The notes under the pieces are model-generated. The model had not been told where the DNA came from and ran no database searches. It saw only the letters and a program-made list of their open reading frames with translations. The translations under genes were made by a program, and so were the position numbers. From positions 21,992-85,991 of the forward strand of contig CAZYVU010000009.1 of the NCBI GenBank assembly GCA_964651435.1: 64,000 nt of DNA. The letters run 5' to 3'. This document shows, in pieces, positions 57,460-64,000 of the stretch. The first letter of the stretch is position 1. Each line of letters begins with the position of its first letter. This DNA is from CAZYVU01 sp964651435. GTDB taxonomy: Bacteria; Desulfobacterota; Syntrophorhabdia; Syntrophorhabdales; CAYQXL01.

Positions 57460-58730
57460 GCCTTCTCCTTGATGATAGACTGGCCGTGCAGAAAATCGAT
57501 AGTCTTCTCCCGCAACACGTTGCCCCTCAGGCTGTCCATATAATCGTTCTGCTCGTAGAAGCCTCGGACCTCCTCGTAGGGACGCTTGGCGCCCTCCGCA
57601 ACAGCCTTGATGCGCTCCACCACATCGTCTTCCTCAACCGTTAGGCCCTCTTCCTTGGCAATCCTGGCGAGAAGGATCTCAACCTTGATCTTTTCTTCCT
57701 CCCTGCGCTCAAACTCCTTCCGGAGCCCCGTCTCTATCACAGACCGCTCGTCGGCGCTCATGGCTTCACCGCCATACCGCGTATGGGCCTCCTCAACGTT
57801 TGCATCGACGCGCTTTTCCAGGAAACGTTTCGGCACGGGGATTTCGGTGTCCTTCAGTATAGCCTCAATAAGCTTTTCCGTTATCCCGCGTTTTCGGCCC
57901 GTTTCCTTTTCCTTCGCTATTTCCTTCTTCAACCCCTCCATGAGACCGGAGAGGTCGTCATAGTTCAGATCTTTAGCAAAATCATCGTTCACCACAGGAA
58001 GCGTCCTGGTCCTGACCTCCTTCATTGTCACCTTAAAAAGCATCTTCCTGCCGGCAAACTCCTTGTCCGGATAATCTTCCGGAAACTCCACATCCACTTC
58101 CTTTTCCGCTCCTACCGGCATGCCGACAAGGGCAGTCTCAAATTCGGGTATGAGCGTGTTGTTTCCGAGCTGCATGGGATAAGCCTCGGAGGCCACATCC
58201 TTTACCGGTTTACCGTCGGCGTATGCCTGGTATTTAACCAGGACAAAATCCCCGAGCTCTGCGGTGTCACCCTCCTTGGGGCTCACCTGTGCGTGCATCT
58301 CCCGTAGTCCGTCCAGCCTCTGGGCCACATCGTCGTCCGTGACAACAACGGGCTCTGCCTCTACCTCCAGGCCCTTGTATTGCGGGAGATCGATCTCCGG
58401 GGCAACCTCACAGTCGATGCGGTAACCCCGACTGCCCTCTTTCTCAAAGAAGTCGATGATCGGATCCACCAACGGGTTGATCTGGGCCTCAAGAAGGGCA
58501 TCACCCATGGTCGTCTCCACCATGCGCCTCTGCGTCTCCTCTTCGATAAAATCCTTGTAGAAGCTCACTAAAATGGACCTCGGCACCTTTCCGGGCCTGA
58601 AACCCTTGATCTTGGCATGTTTCGCCAGATCTTTGATGATCTCTTCCTTCAGTCCTTCAATCTCTTCCGAGGGCAGAAGGACCTCCACCTGCTTCCGTAC
58701 CCGATCGAGGGTTTCCACATCAACCTTCAT
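57456..58730 (-). CDS. tig: Trigger factor
   Basis: Ribosome-bound chaperone and prolyl isomerase. The N-terminal ribosome-docking signature GFRPGKVPRSIL is intact, followed by the FKBP domain (LGDFVLVKYQAYADGK, EFETALVGMPVGAEK) and the helical C-terminal arms. ATG 58730 has GGAGG six bases upstream; the TTG at 58742 overlaps that site and is rejected. 424 residues. Confidence 0.97.
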   Translation of the reverse strand: MKVDVETLDRVRKQVEVLLPSEEIEGLKEEIIKDLAKHAKIKGFRPGKVPRSILVSFYKDFIEEETQRRMVETTMGDALLEAQINPLVDPIIDFFEKEGSRGYRIDCEVAPEIDLPQYKGLEVEAEPVVVTDDDVAQRLDGLREMHAQVSPKEGDTAELGDFVLVKYQAYADGKPVKDVASEAYPMQLGNNTLIPEFETALVGMPVGAEKEVDVEFPEDYPDKEFAGRKMLFKVTMKEVRTRTLPVVNDDFAKDLNYDDLSGLMEGLKKEIAKEKETGRKRGITEKLIEAILKDTEIPVPKRFLEKRVDANVEEAHTRYGGEAMSADERSVIETGLRKEFERREEEKIKVEILLARIAKEEGLTVEEDDVVERIKAVAEGAKRPYEEVRGFYEQNDYMDSLRGNVLREKTIDFLHGQSIIKEKA

Positions 58731-58891
58731 CTTAGCCTCCAAAGACAGCCCGGTAATGGACCCAAAGGTCCCGATAATATCGTGTTATTATAACTATCCA
58801 TGCCTCAATTAGCAATGCTTTCCAGCGCCTTGCCGCTCAGGCCTTCACGGACAAGCCCGTCCCAGCGGGGCTTAAGCCTGCGCGAAGGGGC

Positions 58892-59776
58892 CTACTTGAC
58901 CAGCTTTCTTACGAAGTTCGGGAGCTTGAAGGCCGCCTCATGCAGGTCCGTATTGTAGTATTTCAGGTCAAGCTTCAGGTCTGCAAAATACCTTCTGTTC
59001 AAGTCCTTCAGGGGATGATGTTGTTTGGAACAGAAGGCAAAGCTCCACAATCCGCTGGGGTATGTAGGTATCGAAGCTGTATAGAGCTCCACAATGGGAA
59101 AAATGGTTTTCAGGTTCTTATATACCTTTTTGATGGTATCCTGGTTAAAAAAGGGCGATTCGGTCTGGGATATCAGAATGCCGTCCGGCCCCAGCTTGTC
59201 GAAAATGTGTTGATGAAAAGGCTTCTGGAACAGGACCTCGGCCGGTCCGATGGGGTCCGATGAGTCGACGATGACGACGTCGAAGGTCTCCTTCGTCTCT
59301 GCAACGAACCTGGCGCCGTCTGTAAAGAGGACCTGCACCTTCGGGTTGTCGAACTGGCTGCTCACCTCGGGAAAAAATTCCCTGCATACATCCACAACCA
59401 TCTTGTCAATCTCGACAAGCGTCACCTTCTCTACGCCGGGATGCTTCACTACCTCGCGGATCGTCCCGCCGTCACCACCGCCGATGATGAGGATGTTCTT
59501 CGGCGACGGATGGACTGCAAGGGGTACGTGGCTTATCATCTCATGGTACACGAACTCGTCCTTTTCCGTGATCATTATAGATCCGTACAGCACGAGCACC
59601 CGGCCGAAGGTCTGTGTCTCGAACACGTCCACCTGTTGGAAATCGCTCTGGCCGCTGTAGAGTATTTTCTTGATTTTGAGGGTCAATCCTCCGCTCTTTT
59701 TGTGCAGCTCTGAAAACCAGATGTTCCACAGGTCTTCCATAGAACTTTCCCTGATCGCGTCGTTCAGTTTCGCCAT
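58892..59776 (-). CDS. speE: Spermidine synthase (aminopropyltransferase)
   Basis: Transfers an aminopropyl group from decarboxylated SAM to putrescine or a similar diamine. The 294 residues have NILIIGGGDGGTIREVVKH for the SAM loop, VEIDKMVVDVCREFFPE, and VVIDSSDP-type catalytic region DVVIVDSSDPIGPAEVLF. It is the last gene of the polyamine operon, 18 bases after the decarboxylase. A 160-base gap follows before tig. Confidence 0.96.
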   Translation of the reverse strand: MAKLNDAIRESSMEDLWNIWFSELHKKSGGLTLKIKKILYSGQSDFQQVDVFETQTFGRVLVLYGSIMITEKDEFVYHEMISHVPLAVHPSPKNILIIGGGDGGTIREVVKHPGVEKVTLVEIDKMVVDVCREFFPEVSSQFDNPKVQVLFTDGARFVAETKETFDVVIVDSSDPIGPAEVLFQKPFHQHIFDKLGPDGILISQTESPFFNQDTIKKVYKNLKTIFPIVELYTASIPTYPSGLWSFAFCSKQHHPLKDLNRRYFADLKLDLKYYNTDLHEAAFKLPNFVRKLVK

Positions 59777-59794
59777 GGCAACCTCCTCAAGACT

Positions 59795-60913
59795 TCAGTC
59801 GATGGTAATAATTTTTGCCTTCGGTAGCAGATTAAACTCCGTGGCACTCACATTCGTGTAGGCGCCCATGCTGGGCACCAGCAACAGGTCTCCGATTGAG
59901 AGCTCGGGCAGGACAATGTCGCTCGATATAACGTCGAAGGAGTCGCACGTAGGCCCGGCGAGGACACAACGGGAGGGATTCTCCGTCCTCTTCGATACGA
60001 TCTCGTAATCGGCATGGTCATAGACCTTTCCCGAAAAGGAGTTGTAGAGGCCGTCGTCGATGTAGTACCACTGAACAGCATTCCGCCTCGATTTTCCCAC
60101 TACCCTGCTGACAAGAACCGCCGCATCTCCGCATATGACCCGTCCCGGCTCCGCAATGACACGCGTTCCCATGAAATAGTTGTTCAGCGCATCGTTGATG
60201 GGCTCGCAGAAGGTATGAATGGGCATGATGTTTTCGAGGTACTTTACGGGGAAGCCGCCGCCGATGTCGAGCACGTCCATCTTGATGCCCTTTGCGGCCA
60301 TGAGGTCGTAAATCTTCTTACACGTCAGAATGGTGTCAACATAGGCGTAATAGCTTTCGCTCTGCGAACCCACGTGAAAGGCGATACCGGAGACGGTGAG
60401 ACCCGCCGACGCCGCCTTCTCGATGAGGCCTTCGGCCTCTTTTGGCTCGGCGCCGAACTTATAGTTCAGGTTCACCACGCAGTGCGGATTGGCAGTGGCG
60501 ATGCGCAGCAGAACCCGGGCACCCGGCGCGGCGCGGCTAATCTTTAAGATCTCCTCTTCGTTGTCATATACGAAGAGGTCCACGCCGTTTCGATAGAGGT
60601 ATTCGATCTCTTCCTGCTTCTTTATGGGCTGGGTGTATACGAGCCGGTCCGACGTCACCTTAAGCCGCCTCGTCAGCTCGAATTCCCCAACGGAGCTGAT
60701 GTCAAAACGCCCGCCGATGCTGTTGATTGCCTTGACCACGGCCCTGTGGGGATTTGCCTTGACGGCGAAGTAGAGATCCACGTTGGGCAGGCTGTCCTGC
60801 AGCGTGAGATAATTCTCCTTCAATTTCGCCGCCGATATGACGAGCAGCGGCGTGCCGTGCCTGGCGGCAAGCTCTTCTGCCTGATCGAACGTGAGGAAAT
60901 CGACTTCCATCAT
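59795..60913 (-). CDS. PLP-dependent ornithine/lysine decarboxylase (fold III)
   Basis: Forms the diamine used by SpeE. The 372-residue protein has the alanine-racemase-type barrel: PLP lysine K52 in LYFAVKANP, the HVGSQS and GGGFPV loops that hold the phosphate, EPGR, and the active-site Cys of the partner subunit in GPTCDSFDV. The size and motifs fit the eukaryote-like ornithine/lysine decarboxylases of bacteria; substrate choice is open. ATG 60913 is used because the longer frame runs into the speH gene. Confidence 0.92.
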   Translation of the reverse strand: MMEVDFLTFDQAEELAARHGTPLLVISAAKLKENYLTLQDSLPNVDLYFAVKANPHRAVVKAINSIGGRFDISSVGEFELTRRLKVTSDRLVYTQPIKKQEEIEYLYRNGVDLFVYDNEEEILKISRAAPGARVLLRIATANPHCVVNLNYKFGAEPKEAEGLIEKAASAGLTVSGIAFHVGSQSESYYAYVDTILTCKKIYDLMAAKGIKMDVLDIGGGFPVKYLENIMPIHTFCEPINDALNNYFMGTRVIAEPGRVICGDAAVLVSRVVGKSRRNAVQWYYIDDGLYNSFSGKVYDHADYEIVSKRTENPSRCVLAGPTCDSFDVISSDIVLPELSIGDLLLVPSMGAYTNVSATEFNLLPKAKIITID

Positions 60914-60957
60914 TCTATGCTCTTTCCGATTGTGATCCGGACGGGAGGCGCCGTATC

Positions 60958-61374
60958 TTAGCCGGCAGCCCTGACCTGGACTTCGTAGTTTTGGTGCAGC
61001 TCTCCGCAGTTCCCGACTTCCAGGAATTCGAGCTGACCGCGCTTCATCTCCATGGTTGACACATGGGCGGCCATCAGGCTGTCCTTGAGGTACAAATAGG
61101 CCTTCCAGGGATCGACGTCTTCGCCGCATGTAAAAAGATCGATGGCGGCATAACCGTATTCCGGCCATGTATGTATAGCCATATGCGACTCGGCGATAAC
61201 CACGACACCGCTCACGCCATGTGGGTTAAAAAGATGGAAGACGCTCTGAACAATGGTGGCCCCGGCTATTCGGGTCGCCTGCTCCATATGCTTGCGTATC
61301 AATTCGACGTCGTTCAGGATAGCGCGGTCACATCCGTAAAACTCCGTCAAAACGTGTCTTCCTAATGCTTTCAC
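60958..61374 (-). CDS. speH: S-adenosylmethionine decarboxylase proenzyme SpeH
   Basis: Self-cleaving pyruvoyl enzyme that supplies the aminopropyl donor. The cleavage pair is E62-S63 in AESHMAIHTWPE, with H68 and C83 (LFTCG), matching the residues of the Thermotoga-type enzyme. It is the small class 1B form; the 138 residues are slightly longer than usual at the C-terminus. GAGGAGGG precedes the ATG. Confidence 0.96.
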   Translation of the reverse strand: MKALGRHVLTEFYGCDRAILNDVELIRKHMEQATRIAGATIVQSVFHLFNPHGVSGVVVIAESHMAIHTWPEYGYAAIDLFTCGEDVDPWKAYLYLKDSLMAAHVSTMEMKRGQLEFLEVGNCGELHQNYEVQVRAAG

Positions 61375-61417
61375 CTCATGGCCCTCCTCTTATCTTGCCT
61401 TCCCCTTTTACAGGGTT

Positions 61418-61969
61418 CTAAAAGTTTGGAGGCGAAGATACCCACAAGACAGTTGCCTTCTTCTTTCGCCTGTTTGCTATGTAATGATTCTTCGTCGCCT
61501 CAAAATAGAAGCACTCACCCTTTTTGAGGCGTAACGTCTTGCCGCCCAGAACAAGGTCCACACTCCCGGCGAGCACAAAGCCGAACTCCTCGCCTTCGTG
61601 GGGTTCCTCCTCCGGGGTTGTCTCTCCGGCTTCGAGATCGAGGAGCGCCGGGTCCATGGAGCGGTTCTGGGCCGCCGGCACGAGAATCTGAAAGGCCTTC
61701 ACGTCCTCCATCTCAAGGTCTACCCTGTCTTTCACCTTGAAGACGATCTTCTCGTCCAGGGCCCCGTCAAAAAATCGGGACGGCTTCTCGTCAAGGGCAT
61801 CCAGAATGCCGATTAGGCTCTCCACGGAAAGAGAGGTGAGGTTTCTCTCGATCTGGGAGATAAAGCCTTTGGTAAGCCCTGCCCGCGACGCAAGCTCCTC
61901 CTGAGTCAGATTCTTGGCCTGCCTCAACATCTTTATGCGCTCTGCTATGCTCGATCCGCTGGTTTTCAT
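61418..61969 (-). CDS. XRE-cupin transcriptional regulator, PuuR-like
   Basis: A 183-residue regulator: N-terminal helix-turn-helix (IKMLRQAKNLTQEELASRAGLTKGFISQIERN in two parts; residues ~10-65) and a C-terminal cupin domain (~110-180; EEEPHEGEEFGFVLAGSVDLVLGGK in parts, KKGECFYFEATKNHYIAN). The same layout is found in PuuR and other polyamine-linked regulators. It heads the speH-decarboxylase-speE operon, so it probably senses a polyamine; that is inference. Predicted promoter and operator-like sites lie upstream. Confidence 0.92.
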   Translation of the reverse strand: MKTSGSSIAERIKMLRQAKNLTQEELASRAGLTKGFISQIERNLTSLSVESLIGILDALDEKPSRFFDGALDEKIVFKVKDRVDLEMEDVKAFQILVPAAQNRSMDPALLDLEAGETTPEEEPHEGEEFGFVLAGSVDLVLGGKTLRLKKGECFYFEATKNHYIANRRKKKATVLWVSSPPNF

Positions 61970-62002
61970 ACTAACAGTATAAAGCTACTAAAAGTTTATT
62001 GT

Positions 62003-62032
62003 ATTAAACTAAATTGACGGCAAATTTGTCAA
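62003..62032 (-). promoter_or_regulatory. Predicted promoter of the XRE-polyamine operon
   Basis: On the minus strand: TTGACA (62027-62032), 18 bases, TTTAAT (62003-62008). A TTTAGTTTAATAC sequence on the minus strand overlaps the -10 and shares the half-site TTTAGT with the palindrome at 62056. Confidence 0.5.
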
Positions 62033-62055
62033 GTAAATTTTTATTTAACTTTTTG

Positions 62056-62071
62056 GTTTAGTATGCTAAAC
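62056..62071. promoter_or_regulatory. Operator-like palindrome, divergent polyamine/ThDP-enzyme region
   Basis: GTTTAG-TATG-CTAAAC is a 6+6 inverted repeat with a four-base centre, 20 bases before the ATG of the thiamine-diphosphate enzyme. With the half-site over the XRE promoter it is a likely binding site for the XRE-cupin regulator, covering both directions. Confidence 0.6.
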
Positions 62072-62090
62072 TTCGCTTTGAGGTGCATAA

Positions 62091-63683
62091 ATGCTTGGAA
62101 AACAACATGTTACAAAGTTTTTTGTGGACAATAACTTGGATGTTATCTTTCACGTTCCGGGCATACACACGCTTCCGCTCAACGCGGCCGCCTGGAATCA
62201 GAATATAGGCCTTTTAGTACCGAGACATGAATCTTCCTGCGCCTTTATGGCCGACGGATATGCGCGGGCAAGCGGTCGCGCCGGGGTGGTCCTTGTCACG
62301 CCCGGGCCGGGCCTTGGAAACTGCGTCACCGGCGTCCTCGAGGCCTATGGGAGCGACTCACCCCTTCTCCTGATTCATGTTGATACAGGAAGGGAGGAGA
62401 TCGGCAGGGGCATTCTACACGAGCTTGTTGAGCCGGAAAACATATTCCGCCATTTTATCAAAGGCGCCTTCACCGTCTCCCGCCCCGGCGAACTGGACCT
62501 CCTATTCCGAAAAGCGCTGGCCACAGCACTGTCGCCCCGGCAGGGCCCCGTCCTTCTCTCCCTCCCCTATACCTTTTTCGAAAAGGAGATCCCGGCCGGC
62601 CCCGCCACGGGGGGCACGGATATCGAAGCACCACCAATAGACGAAGCCATCGACCGGCCCGCTATCGAGCAGGCAATCCGAGGCAAGACCCGGCCCGTCA
62701 TCATCGGCGGTAAGTCCCTTATGCTTCCGGGCATCGAAGGACTCCTCGACCGGATATGTCTCGGTTCCTCCATTCCCTTTCTCACAAGCACAGGCGGCAA
62801 GGGCATCGTTCCGGAGACGACGCCTTACGCGCTGGGAAACATCATGCAGAAGGGCCTCGTTCGCGAGGTGCTGGAGGCCAGCGATTGCGTCATCGCCATC
62901 GGCACCAGGCTGAGGGACGTAGACGCAAAACGAAGGGGTGTCAAGATCAGGCAGCTCATCCATATAGATATCGACAATGTTTGGATCGGGAAGAATTATC
63001 CCACAGGGCTTAAGGGCACGGCCGATCTTTTCGGCGCCCTGAAGACCCTGGCAGAGGCCACCGACGGCATAAAGTACGAGTGGGACCTTGCAGACCTGAA
63101 GGCCAGGCAAATGGCTCAGGCCGCTCAACTGGCCGGCCGCTCCCCGGGCTTTGACGCCGTCGCCTCCATCAGGGCATCCATCCCCGAGGAGACAACGACG
63201 GTATGGGACCTCAATCTCATTGCCTATTGGGCAGAGTATTACTTCCCTGTCTACCGGCAGAGGAGCTTTCATGTGGGCCGCGGAACGTCCCCCATCTTCT
63301 TCGCCCTCCCCGCTGCAATCGGCGCAAAGCTCGGACGCCCCGATCGCCCCTGCCTCGCCGTTTGCGGCGACGGCGGCGTGCTTCCCTCCCTGGCCGACCT
63401 CGCAACCATGGCCCAGTACAACATCCCCGTCGTCCTCCTAATCTACAACAACGGCGCCTACGGCATTCTATCGGACGCCATGGCCGCCACATACGGCATA
63501 GACGGGGCCATGAAGCTGACCAATCCCGATTTTGTCAGGCTGGCCCACTCCTTCGGCATAAGGGCCGAAAGGGCAGAGACCATCGATCAACTCCGGGATG
63601 TCTTCACCAAACGCGTTTCCTGGGCCGAACCCTTCGTCATCGATTTTACGTTCCCCATCTTTCCCCCGCCCTGGAGGATATAG
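62091..63683 (+). CDS. Thiamine-diphosphate-dependent enzyme (acetolactate synthase/decarboxylase family)
   Basis: A 530-residue enzyme of the acetolactate synthase/benzoylformate decarboxylase superfamily: N-terminal Pyr domain with the activating Glu in RHESSCAFMADGYARASG, middle domain from ~190, and the C-terminal PP domain with the cofactor motif CGDGGVLPSL through YNNGAYGIL. The reaction cannot be named from sequence; it may be a 2-oxoacid decarboxylase or a ligase. It is divergent from the polyamine operon, with shared operator-like sequence. GAGG stands seven bases before the ATG. Confidence 0.87.
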   Translation: MLGKQHVTKFFVDNNLDVIFHVPGIHTLPLNAAAWNQNIGLLVPRHESSCAFMADGYARASGRAGVVLVTPGPGLGNCVTGVLEAYGSDSPLLLIHVDTGREEIGRGILHELVEPENIFRHFIKGAFTVSRPGELDLLFRKALATALSPRQGPVLLSLPYTFFEKEIPAGPATGGTDIEAPPIDEAIDRPAIEQAIRGKTRPVIIGGKSLMLPGIEGLLDRICLGSSIPFLTSTGGKGIVPETTPYALGNIMQKGLVREVLEASDCVIAIGTRLRDVDAKRRGVKIRQLIHIDIDNVWIGKNYPTGLKGTADLFGALKTLAEATDGIKYEWDLADLKARQMAQAAQLAGRSPGFDAVASIRASIPEETTTVWDLNLIAYWAEYYFPVYRQRSFHVGRGTSPIFFALPAAIGAKLGRPDRPCLAVCGDGGVLPSLADLATMAQYNIPVVLLIYNNGAYGILSDAMAATYGIDGAMKLTNPDFVRLAHSFGIRAERAETIDQLRDVFTKRVSWAEPFVIDFTFPIFPPPWRI

Positions 63684-63710
63684 AACAACAAGAGTAAAAG
63701 CAGTTTGAGT

Positions 63711-63816
63711 TAATTTGTTCGGTTTGTCTGGTTTGTTTGGTTTCGGCTGGTGCAACGCACATCCAGCATCCAGCATCCCCTTCCCCACTTACTCATTTAC
63801 TCAATCACTCAATTAC
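63711..63816. repeat. Mixed short repeats after the ThDP enzyme gene
   Basis: GGTTTGTCT and GGTTTGTTT are adjacent 9-bp units (63721-63738), with TTGTTC before and GGTTTCGG after. CATCCAG is repeated near 63761. From 63789 to 63816 the complement reads GAGTGATT, GAGTAAAT, GAGTAAG, the same octamer family as the tract at 1997. No gene. Confidence 0.75.
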
Positions 63817-63862
63817 CTCTTCCCCGCTTCCCCCCTTCGCCCCCTCTCCGTTTCCCTCTTCT

Positions 63863-63986
63863 CTCCGAACTCTCTACTCCGAACTAACCCCCTCCGAACT
63901 CCGAACTCCGAACTCTCTACTCCGAACTAACCCCCTCCGAACTCCCAACTCCCAACTCCCAACTAACCCCCTCCGAACTCCGAACG
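63863..63986. repeat. CTCCGAA heptamer tandem repeats at the right edge
   Basis: The unit CTCCGAA, with the variants CTCCCAA and CTCTCTA, recurs throughout; ACTAACCCC is interspersed three times. A higher-order block starting CTCCGAACTCTCTAC occurs at 63863 and 63906 (period 43). The tract runs close to the window edge and may continue. Nothing else is present in 63684-64000. Confidence 0.9.
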
Positions 63987-64000
63987 CCCCAGGCCCCCCC

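Noticed and set aside
63863..63986. Possible CRISPR array at the right end
   Set aside because: Units are 7 bp with no unique spacers of regular length; it is a simple tandem repeat.

Overview
The window is a GC-rich, densely packed bacterial chromosome segment with many short overlaps and ATGA/TGATG start-stop couplings. The gene set (bacterial-type CO dehydrogenase/acetyl-CoA synthase with a corrinoid protein and its activator, type IV pilus ATPases, molybdopterin synthesis, TonB/ExbBD, MurJ, an RpoS-like factor) fits an anaerobic, Gram-negative, acetogenic or syntrophic bacterium of the Desulfobacterota (old Deltaproteobacteria). This placement is an inference from gene content; no rRNA is present. 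No integrase, transposase, phage gene or CRISPR array was seen.

Layout. 1-3.6 kb: molybdenum cofactor genes (C-terminal part of a MoeA/periplasmic-binding fusion, moaA, moaC, MOSC, mog), split by an octamer tandem repeat. 3.6-9.7 kb: pilU, pilT, scpB and miaA on the minus strand, a class A penicillin-binding protein, a HAD phosphatase. 9.8-14.4 kb: a stand-alone Card1/Can2-like CARF nuclease, a DUF6765-type protein, an anti-sigma-like ATPase, a DUF2848 protein and a nitrilase. 14.4-19.2 kb: a membrane-embedded spermidine-synthase-like protein followed by the AmmeMemoRadiSam genes, here carrying export signals and a Memo-AMMECR1 fusion. 19.3-22.8 kb: trmI, tonB/exbD/exbB, a DUF362 ferredoxin protein. 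23.2-28.5 kb: a polyamine-type ABC importer with a dihydroorotase/allantoinase-family enzyme. 28.7-33.3 kb: Smr protein, proC, pcm, RpoS-like sigma factor, murJ. 33.5-39.8 kb: PurN-like protein, nucleoside phosphorylase/HIT/HNH operon, and a very large GH13 protein.

39.8-54 kb is the metabolic core. Reading along the minus strand: corrinoid activator (RACo type), cooC, folD, an unrecognised 71-residue protein, acsD, CO dehydrogenase, acsB, acsC, acsE. A plus-strand IclR regulator stands at the head of this operon and fhs lies on its other side. Together these give formate activation to formyl-THF, FolD steps to methylene-THF, methyl transfer from methyl-THF to the corrinoid protein, and acetyl-CoA formation with CO. 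Methylene-THF reductase and formate dehydrogenase are not in the window.

54-63.7 kb: a small exported protein, a family 2 glycosyltransferase, tRNA-Asp and tRNA-Val, clpX, clpP, tig, then a complete polyamine operon (speE, ornithine/lysine decarboxylase, SAM decarboxylase, XRE-cupin regulator) divergent from a thiamine-diphosphate enzyme. The right end is several kinds of low-complexity repeat.

Three things stand out. Several intergenic spaces, some inside operons, hold short near-tandem repeats with units of 7-16 bp. Several strong predicted sigma-70 promoters lie so close to the start codon that the mRNA would be leaderless or nearly so. The IclR gene has a perfect palindrome over its own predicted transcription start and a second related site toward the acetyl-CoA operon.
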